Source: Maniola hyperantus
Taxonomy: Eukaryota > Arthropoda > Insecta > Lepidoptera > Nymphalidae
Assembly (NCBI RefSeq): GCF_902806685.2
Contig: NC_048556.1
Coordinates: 10,006,734-10,070,733, forward strand
Length of the DNA: 64,000 bases
Direction: 5' to 3'
Under the pieces are notes generated by a model, which was not told the DNA's origin, searched no databases, and saw only the letters and a program-made list of their open reading frames with translations. Both the position numbers and the translations under genes were made by a program. How positions within the stretch are numbered: position 1 is the stretch's first letter; each line of letters starts with the position of its first letter. This document shows positions 31,236-40,359 of the stretch, one piece after another.

Positions 31236-32054
31236 GTACGCACGCACGCCTTAAGAGGGGTTTATTCGTAGTGTGATCAAAAAAATCATAATTAGGCTCT
31301 CGTTTGAATATTTGCCACAATATAGTAGTAGTTACGATTGCTTGGTGCGATTGTAGAAAGTGAAGGAAGGACCAGGTCAAAAAGTAATTTTTTATTTTTT
31401 ATTCGGAACAGTAAATTATTTATTAAAACTATAACTTAAATCTATAAAACAAAATTGGTAAATATGTAATCAACAACACTATCCACAGCTTAGCTACAGA
31501 ACTGAGGCGACACAATATAAACAAACTGCTTAGCGTAATTTAAACAAACTACTTAAACTATATACAGAAATTTAAATTGTTGGGTACACACTCCGAAATA
31601 TTCTATTCTCTAGAATACCGATAGACAACTTAGCGCCAAACTTGGAAGTTTAGAATTGATCAGCGCTTTGCTACCTTCAGTGTGACGTTCTGCAGAGCGT
31701 ACCGTGACGCGTTTTGTTTCTCCAGGCCTTAAAACGTAGATATAAAAGTAAAAAGCCTCTTGCAATCAACGCTTTCCCACTACAGAGGGCCGATCGCGCT
31801 TTTTTCGATTGTATTTTTAATTAATACTGCGTTATTGTATTAATTTTCACATTTCGGCACGCCTGATCTGAATACGAATATAACTTTTTCGGCGAGTCCC
31901 GAAATTCGATGTGATAGTACGTGATTATTGAATTCAACAGCGATGGAATATTTCGCGTGCATTTAAAATTGATAGAGAGTTATTGATACTGATGTTATAT
32001 CAGTTATTCAGGAATGGACACGTATAAAGCGATTTGCCTCCTAGTTTCTAATTC

Positions 32055-32185
32055 GAACCTAGTGGTTACGATATGGAACGCCTTTTCGGCTTCAGTTTTC
32101 CCCTCCAATTTCAATATGGGATACTTTCAAGTCAAGAGTAAAATATAAGCATCTTCTAGGCAAGCGCGCTCTAAAAAAATCACAC
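32055..32185 (+). pseudogene. LINE ORF2 C-terminal fragment (type 2)
   Basis: The broken frame reads 'VVTIWNAFSASVFPSNFNM' then 'GYFQVKSKI', a stop, and '(A)SSRQARS'. It aligns with the better frame at 23805-23935. It has decayed. Confidence 0.6.
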
Positions 32186-32203
32186 CTTACATTATGTTGT
32201 CAG

Positions 32204-32494
32204 TACCCGTAGTATAAGATTTTACGTCTGACCAAACGTTGCTAGAATTCGAGAGTCGAAACACAATAACATCAAAGTAAAATGGCCCTAAAGAGCCTTG
32301 AATTGAAGTCAAATATTCAATGCCACTGATTTTAATTTCGCAATGTTTCCGCTTGGAGCGCTGGTTGTAGATGTGTAGACAAACTTGAGCTTTAAAACAA
32401 GGTATTTAAGATCCAGTTTACTATGACGCGGAAGTATTTCGATTCTCGAATTCTAGCAACGTTTGGTGAGACGTAAAATCTTATACTACGGGTA
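32204..32494. mobile_element. Rep-G inverted-repeat element
   Basis: Ends 'tacccgtagtataagatttt' / 'aaaatcttatactacgggta'; flanked by CAG on the left and CTG on the right. Full length, about 291 bp. Confidence 0.8.
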
Positions 32495-32506
32495 CTGATA
32501 TTTTCC

Positions 32507-32660
32507 GCAACCGAAAAATCCCGAATGCGTTTACTCTAGTGTAAACAAAGTGCGAATTGAATCCCGGTGTAGCGTGCATTCTGCAGGTTTTTGAGCGAAG
32601 CGGTTTTTAAAGCCCACAATCAACGCTTTTAGACTGCCAAAAATGACGATTTTCCGAATT
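32507..32660 (+). repeat. Old direct repeat family, diverged copy
   Basis: It shares 'gcaggttttt(g/a)agcgaa(g/a)cgg' and 'aaagcccacaatcaacgctt' with 33421-33570. It is more distantly related to 30692-30840. Confidence 0.65.
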
Positions 32661-32728
32661 TCCGAATTTTTAACTGTCTATTGTTCACCATTCTCGCAGA
32701 AAATAATCGATCCCATTTTTTATATTTT

Positions 32729-32944
32729 ACTAGCTTGTGCTCGCGACTTCGTCCGCGTGAACTACACAAATTTCAAACCCCTATTTCACCCCCTCAGGGG
32801 TTGAATTTTCAAAAATCCTTTCTTAGCGGATGCCTACGTCATAACAGCTATCTGTATGCCAAACTTCAGCCCGATCCGTCCAGTAGTTTGAGCTGTGCGT
32901 TTATAGATCAGTCAGTCAGTCACCTTTTTCTTTTATATATTTAG
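32729..32944 (-). mobile_element. Rep-B copy
   Basis: Reversed landmarks from 'actagcttgtgctcgcgact' to 'ccttttt(c)ttttatatattta' are all present. Confidence 0.85.
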
Positions 32945-33149
32945 ATTTGATAACAAGTGGCTTGACGTAAAGTCTAAAGTTGAACTAAAAATATAGTGTC
33001 TGCATAGAAAATATTATTTTTGTCTGTTTTTCTATTGAATAAGCACACTTGTTTTTCAAAAAAGCTCAAAATACATTCTATATCGTGACATACCTACTGT
33101 AAATCATACTGCAGTTTTATATTTTAGTAAAAAACTCTTTACGTAAGTA

Positions 33150-33375
33150 TATTTTATTTCAAATACGGTATTTGACAACTATTCAAATCAGTAACTTTTT
33201 ATCAAACGTCAAAACGCGCACTTACGATATCCTATGAAATACTGGAATGTGACGTCATTCATAATGACGTACTTTTTTTAGGTTAATCGATAATTTTAAA
33301 TGGTTAAAACTAACAAAGAACGTGGATTTTACGTATTTTGGAGGAGACCCTCTATTAAATAATCACTGAGAATTT
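33150..33375 (+). repeat. Rep-R copy
   Basis: This is the inverted counterpart of 276-505: 'tacggtatttgacaact', 'tcagtaactttttatcaaac', 'gaaatactggaatgtgacgt' and 'ttttacgtattttggagg'. Confidence 0.7.
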
Positions 33376-33420
33376 TTTTTTTAATTTTTTTTTAATGTAT
33401 CAAATACCCAATTGTCTAAT

Positions 33421-33570
33421 AATTTTCGTAACCAAAAAGCCCCGAATCCATTAACTGTAATAAAAACAGAACTGCTGTAGTGCATGCCGCAGGTTTTTAA
33501 GCGAAACGGTTTTAAAAGCCCACAATCAACGCTTTTACTCTGTCGGAAAACCAATAATGATTTTCATCCG
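33421..33570 (+). repeat. Old direct repeat family, diverged copy
   Basis: It pairs with 32507-32660; see there. Confidence 0.65.
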
Positions 33571-34373
33571 AATTTTATTTCTATTGTAAAGTTTTTACAA
33601 TTCTCTCAACAAATAGTCTCACTCATGTCTCTGTACCTTAAAACTTTGATACAATCAGTGAATAAACCAAACTGGTGATGTTTATTATTAGCCGAAATAT
33701 CTTCACTGTTTTTTCAAAAGTACAATTGGTGGAAATTGAATTAAAACGAGTTAATCTGGTCACTTTTTTGGGCAGACCATTCAATGGTAAGATCGCGCCT
33801 TACGCCTCCAGTTTACATTGGCCCAAAATGTTTGCCGAGCGCCAGCCAGTGGGTAAATTATATTTGCGCATTGCGCCGACTTTCAACAATAAAATGTGTG
33901 TTTGAAACTACGAAAATAGTGCTCACGAAGAAGAAGAAGAAACCAATTTTGTAAATATTTTATTTGTAAATTTAACTCATAAAATAAAATGTTCTGTGTT
34001 TGTACAGGTGCAAATGCGCAAGGCCTATTACACAATATTTTTAGATAGCTTTTGCCGAATGGCTTCGGCCAACGTGAACTAAGCCCTCTACAAAATGTCT
34101 ATCTACTCGATTCCAAGTTTGAATAGGCATACCCAAATGATAAGCGTCAAATTAAGCAAATTATCTCCTCAAATACGTTCCCTTCAAGTCTTAAGTCACT
34201 TTAAAACAGTTGTGTTACTTAAATAAGTTGCAGACGAAGAAAAGCGTTTAAAAGATTAAGTTCCTGAACCGATTGACGCAGAGCAAGATAAATGAGACGG
34301 TGAAACTGAGATGTGAGTGAAATTAAAACGAATGAGCATTGTAAAATTGCGAAGCATTAATCAAGTTAGCGTG

Positions 34374-34765
34374 AATTAAGATGTGGACGCCTGTGGTGCT
34401 TTTTTTTTTCACTTTGAAATAAAGGGTGATTTAGAGTGGAAGACTTTATTAGGTGTGTTAATGATTTTATACTTATTTCGTGGCTATACAATTACTATAG
34501 CTGATGCCCGAGACTTCATCCACGTGGATTTGATTTTTTAATCCCGTGGGAACTCTTTGATTTTCCGGGATGAAAAGTAGCCTTTGTCACTCTTAGCGGG
34601 AATTAAGATGTGGACGCCTGTGGTGCTTTTTTCACTTTGGGATAGAGGGTGATTTAGAGTTGGAGACTCTATTAGGTGTATTATCGATTTTAGAGGTATT
34701 TTGTGAATACATTTATGCAATAACTATTTCTGATGCTCGTGACTTCGTCCAACGTGGCTTTAATG
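34374..34765 (+). repeat. Two-unit tandem duplication, 227 bp period
   Basis: Unit starts 'aattaagatgtggacgcctg' are at 34374 and 34601. Each unit also contains a piece of Rep-A ('gatgcccgagacttcatcc' in unit 1, 'gatgctcgtgacttcgtcc' in unit 2), so the duplication came after the Rep-A insertion. Unit 2 has diverged and lacks the rest of Rep-A. Confidence 0.8.
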
Positions 34766-35126
34766 TTTTTTTTTTTTGGGAGTGGAGAATGGAGATAGAT
34801 TACGGTAATAAACGCAAAAAAAGTATTTTTTTATTTACTAAGAATATGGCTGTAACTCAAAATCGTTAATGAGTAACGATGTTCTACCTTGCTGGTGTCG
34901 AAGAATGACTTACTTTGACTGCGTGCTAAGAAAGTACTTACAAATGAGTTAATAGCACTTCAAGGCAATTCAAAGAAAATTGTATATAATCCACACGTAG
35001 GCGCAAATTAATAACGTTTAATTAAAAAGTTTCCAGCTCTCACAATGCTTATAATCCTCAGCCCTCAGGCGTGCTGAACTCTCCGTTTTACTTTTGCACA
35101 GATTTTGCGAATACATCCCGGCCTAA

Positions 35127-35533
35127 GGCCATAGTCCGACCGCCGACGATGAACGAGAAACGAGTAGAACTAGAAACTATAAACGAGTTGGCAATCAGCG
35201 GGAAGCAAGTGTGTAGTTTCGATAGCTGTGTCGCCGGGCTATAAGCGAGTGTGCAAGTGCGACGTGCGATTACTCGCGCCCGCGGTCGCTCAGTCCTGTG
35301 CAATAATGCGCGCACGTTACACGTGTTCAAGCTAGTGAGCATCGCTGAACGAATATCGCTGAGCGAGTTTATTTTTGATAGCTCATCGCTCAGCGACACA
35401 ACTAGTAATGCGAGTCGTCGCCGGTAGTGTGAACAGTCAGAGAGCAACTCTTGATATATGCATCTCTTTTGTTTACACGGAATGTACATTTATTGTACGT
35501 TTTCTCGCCGGCGCGGGTGGTCGGACCACGGCC
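35127..35533. mobile_element. PIF/Harbinger-like MITE, copy 1 (TAA target duplication)
   Basis: The 407 bp element is flanked by TAA on both sides (35124-35126, 35534-35536). The inverted ends are 'ggccatagtccgaccgccg' and 'ggtggtcggaccacggcc'. A second copy with the same structure is at 57375-57799. Three-base TWA duplications with GG-starting ends are the hallmark of the PIF/Harbinger superfamily. There is no transposase; the open frames crossing it are fortuitous. Confidence 0.85.
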
Positions 35534-35619
35534 TAAGAGAATATAATATACGGTTGTTTGTTTCGAGTTATTGAGTTTTAGAAAGTAAAATTTTACTATT
35601 GGATTTAGTTTTCTATATA

Positions 35620-35846
35620 CAAGCTTAGGCCCGCGGCTTTGTCCGCGTGGACTACACAAATTTCAAACCCCTATTTCACCACCTCAGGGGCTAAATTTTC
35701 AAAAATCCTTTCTTAGTGGATGTCTACGTTATAATAGCTATCTGCATGCCAACTTTCACCCCGATCCGTCCAGTAGTTTGAGCTGTGCGTTGATAGATCA
35801 TTCAGTCAGCTTTTCCTTTATTGTAATTTTTATGATATATTTAGAT
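35620..35846 (-). mobile_element. Rep-B copy
   Basis: Reversed, from 'agcttaggcccgcggctttg' to 'cattcagtcagcttttcct'. Confidence 0.8.
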
Positions 35847-36050
35847 TGCAAACAGGTAAAGTTTATAAGTTTGTTAGTATGGTATAATTTCTGGAACTAC
35901 AGAACCTATTTAGAAAATTCATTCACCAGTAGAGCTCCTATTCGGGGGTTTTTTTTGTTTTTCTTCTGACTTTACACAGATGTACGAAGTTTCCCGGCCT
36001 TTTCCTCTATTCGGGGTTCCCACGGGATTTTGAAAACTATAGTGTCTTTA

Positions 36051-36065
36051 CCCCCCCCCCCCCCC
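36051..36065 (+). repeat. (C)15 homopolymer
   Basis: There are fifteen consecutive C bases. Length could be affected by sequencing error. Confidence 0.9.
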
Positions 36066-36429
36066 TTGTACTGTAAGTAGTGTAGACTGCAGATGAAAGG
36101 CATTAGACCCACAGTAAAATGAAACATACGAGACGTATAGAATAAAATCTTTTTGGACCGTAGTAGACTCAGCTGATTACGGAGTCTACGGAAGAGTTAT
36201 TGTTTTGCTAGTTTTTCTAAGCACGCCATTTTTCTCTGAGCTCTGAATCCCGGTACAAATTGGTGCCTTTTCAATACTGACGCGGGAACTTATTTTTGGA
36301 TTCCCGGTAATACCTTACGATCAAGCGCTCGAAATCCAATGGGGTTTTACTCAATGTTAAAGTAGTAGGTACCGATCTAAAATAACATATAGCACATGCA
36401 AGCTGTAGAATCAATTCCCTTCGGCGGTG

Positions 36430-36600
36430 TTCCCATTAGATTACAACATGGGGTTTTTCAAGGCGCGGATCAACAAATCCCTGAAAGGCCGGCAACGCAT
36501 TGGTGGTTCCTCTGGTACTGCAAATGTTCATGGGCGGCGGTAATCACTTAACATCAAGTGATCCGCCTGCTCGTTTGCTCGCCGTTTTTATTTAAAAAAA
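36430..36600 (+). mobile_element. Rep-L: LINE 3' end
   Basis: It has the landmarks of a very common lepidopteran LINE end: 'ggccggcaacgcattggtgg', 'tgcaaatgttcatgggcggc', 'gtaatcacttaacatcaagt' and 'cgcctgctcgtttgctcgc', then an A-rich tail. A second, shorter copy lies at 54778-54856. Confidence 0.75.
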
Positions 36601-36631
36601 AAGACTATCAAACTAACACAAGGCTAGTACA

Positions 36632-36750
36632 GTACGCGGCAGAAAATATTTTAGACCTTAAGACAGAGATAGCGGTTTAGTAGAGCGTTGTCTCTGTCGT
36701 TGAGACCGACAAAACGTCACATAATATGTATGAGTGACACAGACAACTAT
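36632..36750 (+). mobile_element. Rep-F half element
   Basis: The left half of the inverted-repeat element: 'acagtacgcggcagaaaata', 'gtagagcgttgtctctgtcg' and 'agaccgacaaaacgtcac'. The inverted second half is lost. Confidence 0.75.
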
Positions 36751-36751
36751 T

Positions 36752-37241
36752 AATATATAAAAGGTGACTGACTGACTGATCTATCAACGCACAGTTCAAA
36801 CTATTGGACGGAGCGGGCTGAAATTTCGCATGCAGTACCCGTAGTACAAGATTTTACGTCTCACCAAACGAAACTAAATTCGAGAGTCGAAATACTTCCG
36901 CGTTACAATAAAATGGACCTAAACAGCCTTGAATTGAAGTCAAATATGATTTTAATTTCGCAATGTTTCCGCTTGGAGCGCTGGCTGTAGAAGTGTAGAC
37001 AAACTTGAGCTTTAAAACAAGGCATTTAAGATCCAGTTTACTGTAACGCGGAAGTATTTCGACTCTCGAATTTGGTTTGGTTTGGTGAGACGTAAAATCT
37101 TGTACTACGGGTACAGATATCTATTATGGCGTATAGGCATCCGCTATGAAAGGATTTTTGAACATTCAACCATTAAGGGGGTGAAACAGGGGTTTGAAAT
37201 TTGTGTAGTCCACGCACACAAAGTCGCGAGCATAAGCTAGT
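36752..37241 (+). mobile_element. Rep-B copy interrupted by Rep-G
   Basis: Rep-B runs 'atataaaaggtgactgactg' to 'ttcgcatgcag' (36835) and resumes with 'cagatatctattatgg' (37114) to 'gtcgcgagcataagctagt'. The break falls inside the conserved 'catgcagatagct' word of Rep-B, which fixes the insertion point. Confidence 0.88.
36836..37113. mobile_element. Rep-G nested in Rep-B
   Basis: Inverted ends 'tacccgtagtacaagatttt' / 'aaaatcttgtactacgggta', with CAG on both sides (36833-36835, 37114-37116). Uninterrupted Rep-B has a single CAG here, so CAG is the apparent 3 bp target duplication. Confidence 0.88.
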
Positions 37242-37245
37242 GTCA

Positions 37246-37400
37246 AATATAACGCTATGGTGACGTAAAATCAAAGAAAATAGGGCGTCAAATGTAACTA
37301 ACGTTTCACGCCTGCCCAGTGACGTCGAAGCCTCGGCGTTTTGTTAAAACTTCCCTAACTGTCGTAAACAGACCTATTGGCTAAAATGTGGCTACACGTG
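37246..37400 (+). repeat. Rep-P copy
   Basis: It shares 'ggtgacgtaaaatcaaagaa', 'agtgacgtcgaagcctcg' and 'aacttccctaactgtcgt' with 48080-48220, and a reversed part with 49350-49445. Confidence 0.65.
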
Positions 37401-37429
37401 CCGTAAGAATAAATTAAGCCAATCCCAAC

Positions 37430-37700
37430 AATTAGGATTGTAGCAAAGTGATAATTACAATGATTGCGGGATAAAAATTAAAGAAATCCCCGGAGATCTT
37501 GCGTTTACGGGCGAGTAAACAAACCTGCCCCTCGTAAAATAATGATGTCTCAACCCTCGTTAACGAATTCACAAATTACCGGCATACGATGATCGCTGTA
37601 TTAATATTCATGGGCCGGCTCGTCACAAGACGTTAAATTGAATTCGTTAAGGGAAACCGCGTCTCATATTGCTGTTACTTCACGTAGTAAAATTAAGGAT
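37430..37700. other. Low-repeat stretch, candidate conserved non-coding element
   Basis: No recognised repeat. It contains 'gtgataattacaatgattgc', 'ccccggagatcttgcg' and 'gctgtattaatattcatggg'. It lies 0.6 kb upstream of the first dystrophin exon in the window. Conservation has not been tested. Confidence 0.3.
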
Positions 37701-37735
37701 TAACTACTCTAGACATTGTGGCTAATTATGTTGTA

Positions 37736-37862
37736 TTGTACACAAATCTCTAAACTAAGCTAAATTAACAGATCCATCCTCTGAGAGCATTATGAAAGGG
37801 ATAGCAATAGAGTTAGACCTGTAATTTTAGTTTAGAGATTGTGTATAGCGGAATTAGCTACA
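37736..37862 (+). mobile_element. Rep-M inverted-repeat MITE
   Basis: 'acaaatctctaaactaagct' near the left end is inverted relative to 'ttttagtttagagattgtg' near the right. The core 'gcattatgaaagggatagca' is shared with 60530-60620 and 62158-62324. Confidence 0.75.
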
Positions 37863-37873
37863 TCTAATTCGAA

Positions 37874-38083
37874 AATATATAAAAGGAAAAGGTGACTGAC
37901 TGATCTATCAACGCACAGCTCAAACTACTGGACCAATCGGTCTGAAATTTGCCAAGTAGATAGCTATTATGACGTAGGCATCCGCTAAGAAAGGATTTTT
38001 CAAAATTCAATCCCTAAAGGGGTAAAATTTGGGTTAAAAATTTGTATAGTCCACGCGGAGGAAGTCACGGGCATAAGCTAGTT
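37874..38083 (+). mobile_element. Rep-B copy (forward arm of an inverted pair)
   Basis: It runs 'atataaaaggaaaaggtgac' to 'cataagctagttat'. It is followed 30 bp later by an opposite-facing partial copy. Confidence 0.85.
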
Positions 38084-38112
38084 ATGTCTATAAGTACAAA
38101 CACATTATTATG

Positions 38113-38231
38113 TTTATGTCATAACAGCAATCTACATGTCAAATTTCAGCCCAGTCCGTCCAGTAGTTTTAGCTGTGCGTTGATAGATCAATCAGTTGAC
38201 AGTCAGTCAGCTTTTCCTTTTATATATTTAG
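38113..38231 (-). mobile_element. Rep-B partial copy (reverse arm of an inverted pair)
   Basis: Reversed 'atttcagcccagtccgtcca', 'ctgtgcgttgatagatcaat' and 'cttttccttttatatattta'. It ends 66 bp upstream of the exon at 38297, close to where the branch point would lie. Confidence 0.85.
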
Positions 38232-38296
38232 AAGAGTAAAGATTATGAACTAGGCGGCCAAATCAGTTACTTAATCATAATATATCTTTGTTCCAG

Positions 38297-38469
38297 GACC
38301 TACAGTCAGAGATCGAGACGCACAGAGATGTGTACGCCTCTCTCACGGGGACGGGGCGGAGGCTGCTGGGCTCCCTGTCCTCGCAGGAGGACGCTGTCAT
38401 GCTGCAGAGACGACTGGACGAGATGAACCAGCGATGGCACCATCTCAAGGCGAAGAGTATGGCCATCAG
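38297..38469 (+). CDS. Dys: Dystrophin, spectrin-repeat exon (counterpart of human DMD exon 56)
   Basis: Acceptor 'tttgttccag' precedes 38297 and donor 'ag|gttagt' follows 38469. The exon is 173 bp, phase 0 in and phase 2 out: 57 codons plus two bases. It encodes a helical segment beginning 'DLQSEIETHRDVYASL', with 'EDAVMLQRRLDEMNQRW' in the middle and 'AKSMAIR' at the end. The heptad-like spacing and the tryptophan in '(N)QRWHHLK' fit helix C of a spectrin repeat. This matches the distal rod of dystrophin/utrophin, where human dystrophin has 'DLQGEIEAHTDVY' and 'DAVLLQRRLDNMN'. Dystrophin links cortical actin to the dystroglycan complex under the muscle and neural cell membrane; this segment is part of the rod spacer. 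I recall human exon 56 as also 173 bp with the same phases. Upstream coding sequence lies outside the window. Confidence 0.96.
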
Positions 38470-38476
38470 GTTAGTA

Positions 38477-38530
38477 CAACATCATCATGATCAACCCATC
38501 CCCGACTCACTGCAGAGCACGGGTCTCCTG
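38477..38530 (-). mobile_element. SINE-D tail scrap
   Basis: 'catgatcaacccatccccga' and 'ctgcagagcacgggtctcct' are the reversed 3' part of SINE-D. It is cut off at 38530 by the retrocopy that follows. Confidence 0.75.
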
Positions 38531-38811
38531 ATGTGATAACCGCCTTTGCCGCGGCCTTTCAGGAATTTGTTGATAACATAATAACAAAATATTAGCTAAT
38601 CCGAATTCTGATGGAGCTTGCAATCTGTTCAGATTGCTACAGGGTACCTAAGTAACATTGTTGTGAAGTTTGTGTGATGGGATGGGATTGTAGGATAAGT
38701 TAGAATTGTATATATAAATAGAATTGTACAATAAGATATAGTACAATAAGGCTGACATACATAAATGTAAAAGCCTGTTAATAAAAGATTAAAAAAAAAA
38801 AAAAAAAAAGT
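38531..38811 (+). mobile_element. Poly(A)-tailed retrocopy (truncated LINE or mRNA 3' end)
   Basis: It starts in an open frame, 'DVITAFAAAFQEFVDNIITK' plus Y, which ends at a TAG at about 38596. A ~190 bp 3'-UTR-like part follows with 'aataaaagatt' (38781) and an uninterrupted poly(A) run of about 18 at 38792-38810. An AATAAA-type signal just before the A run and 5' truncation are typical of retroposition. The peptide is not recognised. Confidence 0.7.
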
Positions 38812-39243
38812 ATAGACGAGATAGCAATCGGGGAGGGAACGTCCAGTACGCTTAGTATAAGATTTTACGTCTCACTAAACGTTGCTAGAATTCGAGAGTC
38901 GAAACACAATACCGTCCAATGTAAAAAGGACCTAAAGAGCCTTGACTTGAAGTCAAAACTTCAATGCCACTGATTTTAATTTCGCAACGTGAGTGCTGGC
39001 TGTAGATGTGTAGACAAACTTGAGCTTTAAAACAAGGCAGTTAAGATCCAGTTGACTATAATGCGGAAGGTTTTCTGCACTCCAATACTATCAACGTTGG
39101 TGAGACATAAAATCTCGTTAAGCGTATACTGTACACCCGCTCGGACCCCCGCTAACCTGATGCTAGCGAGCGGGTGACGTGCGGATGTGCAGGGCGTCCA
39201 ATGCCTCATACCCCTATTGCCATCTCAACCTGTCGCGGACTAT
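38812..39243. mobile_element. 145 bp foldback-MITE family copy split by Rep-G
   Basis: 'gagatagcaatcggggaggg' lies left of the Rep-G copy. 'gcctcatacccctattgcca' and 'ctcaacctgtcgcggactat' lie right of it and match the right arm of the element at 5240-5384. So Rep-G (38847-39128) jumped into this MITE. Confidence 0.7.
38847..39128. mobile_element. Rep-G (variant ends) nested in a foldback MITE
   Basis: The left end 'tacgcttagtataagatttt' and right end 'taaaatctcgttaagcgtata' are inverted. This is the same end subtype as the copy at 3691-3943. Confidence 0.75.
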
Positions 39244-39371
39244 AGGTACAGTGCGACAAGACTCTGGAGAACAAAGGGTTAGGATATTTAAACAAGAAAA
39301 AAGGAGACACTTGACGGCAACGTTAGTTCCGAATTTCGCCACGCGTCAAGATAGCCTTGCCGCACTGTAGG
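39244..39371. mobile_element. ~127 bp inverted-repeat MITE
   Basis: Ends 'tacagtgcgacaag' and 'cttgccgcactgta' are inverted with one mismatch. It abuts the preceding MITE. Confidence 0.65.
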
Positions 39372-39598
39372 TAGGTATAGTGCACGATTCGACGGGACGT
39401 CCAGCAAAAATGGCCGCCCTCGGAAATGAAATTCCCGGCGGATATTTATCGCGCTGTCAATGAGGGCTGTTCGCGTACAAATCGCCTAATTTTCGCTCAC
39501 TTCATCGAAACGTCACAAATGCGAAGTAATTTAATTTTGCTATGAGTTTTGCGAGATTTTAATAATGGCTTTGGCGTTTGCTAGTAGCTTAAATAAGT

Positions 39599-39948
39599 AT
39601 TTTTAGAGTTCCGTACCTCAAAAGGAAAAACGGACCCTTGTGGGATCACTTTGTTGTCTGTCTGTCTGTCTGTTAAGAAATCTATAGGAAGGTAGGTCTT
39701 ATAGCAGACATGAGGGGCAAAATCTGAAAACCGTGAATTTGTGGTTACATCACAAGAAAAAAATTAAAATGTGTTCATAAATATTGCTATTTTCAACTTT
39801 TTAAGTAAGATTACTATACCAAATGGGGTATCATATCATATTTTTAGGCATAACAATTTTTGATTTATCGTGCAAAATGTCGTTAAAATACGACTGTAGT
39901 ACGGTACAGTGCGCGAGTCTGACTCGCACTTAGCCGGTTTTTTTTCAA
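39599..39948 (-). mobile_element. Rep-C copy
   Basis: Reversed, from 'tagagttccgtacctcaaaa' through (GTCT)n at 39655-39673 to 'tcgcacttagccggtttttt'. Confidence 0.85.
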
Positions 39949-40140
39949 CTCGGTCTTTCTGTTTCCTATTCCTTACGGCTGAGAGTCGTGACTCTTTAAA
40001 CACATGATGGTAGGGATTTTTTTCTCGGGATACGTGGAAAACTGCAAGTTCCTTCAGCATCAGACTCTTCTAAAAGCAACGGATTTCGATTTCTATAATC
40101 GAATTTTTCGATAATCTTTATTTTTCTAATTTTCAGCATT

Positions 40141-40344
40141 AGTGACTGATTGACTGACTGACTGATCTATCATCGCACAGCGCAAACCACTGAACGGATC
40201 GGGCAGAAATTTGGCATGCAGATAGCGATTATGACGTAGACATCCACTAAGAAAGGATTTTTGAAAATTCAACCCCTATGGGGGTAAAATAGGGGTTCGA
40301 AATTGGTGTGGTCCACGCGGCCAAAGTCGCGGGCCCAACTAGTT
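40141..40344 (+). mobile_element. Rep-B copy, 5' truncated
   Basis: It starts in the (GACT)n run and ends 'aagtcgcgggcccaactagt'. Confidence 0.8.
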
Positions 40345-40359
40345 ATAACTACGGAGTTG

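Larger units (their letters stand above)
1..38296 (+). other. Upstream intron (or 5' flank) of the dystrophin gene, repeat-filled
   Basis: The first recognisable dystrophin exon starts at 38297 behind an acceptor and its reading frame is that of mid-rod coding sequence, so coding exons must lie further left, outside the window. I found no spectrin-like exon anywhere in these 38 kb on either strand. The stretch is therefore read as one very large intron. It holds about fifty dispersed repeat copies listed separately, a candidate exon at 16.2-16.63 kb, two tandem arrays and a few low-repeat stretches. Stretches where I recognise nothing include about 1073-1900, 2340-2840, 8530-9050, 9400-10050, 11300-11560, 12190-12660, 26350-27000, 27200-27600 and 31240-32050. 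That it is a single intron is inference; a nested or antisense gene cannot be excluded. Confidence 0.75.

Noticed and set aside
30877..31380. 167-codon open frame on the minus strand
   Set aside because: It runs across a Rep-A fragment and the old direct repeat; composition is repeat-like and no domain is seen.
33675..33905. 76-codon plus-strand frame ending in a peptide 'LHWPKMFAERQPVGKLYLRI'
   Set aside because: No splice signals or known family; it may be part of an unrecognised repeat that continues to about 34080. Too weak to list as a gene.
35088..35489. 133-codon open frame on the minus strand
   Set aside because: It lies within a Harbinger-like MITE that recurs at 57375-57799, where the frame is broken; no protein similarity.
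38470..38536. Extension of the first dystrophin exon past 38469 into 'LVQHHHDQPIPDSL'
   Set aside because: A consensus donor GTTAGT follows 38469, the protein match ends there, and the sequence after it is a SINE-D tail.
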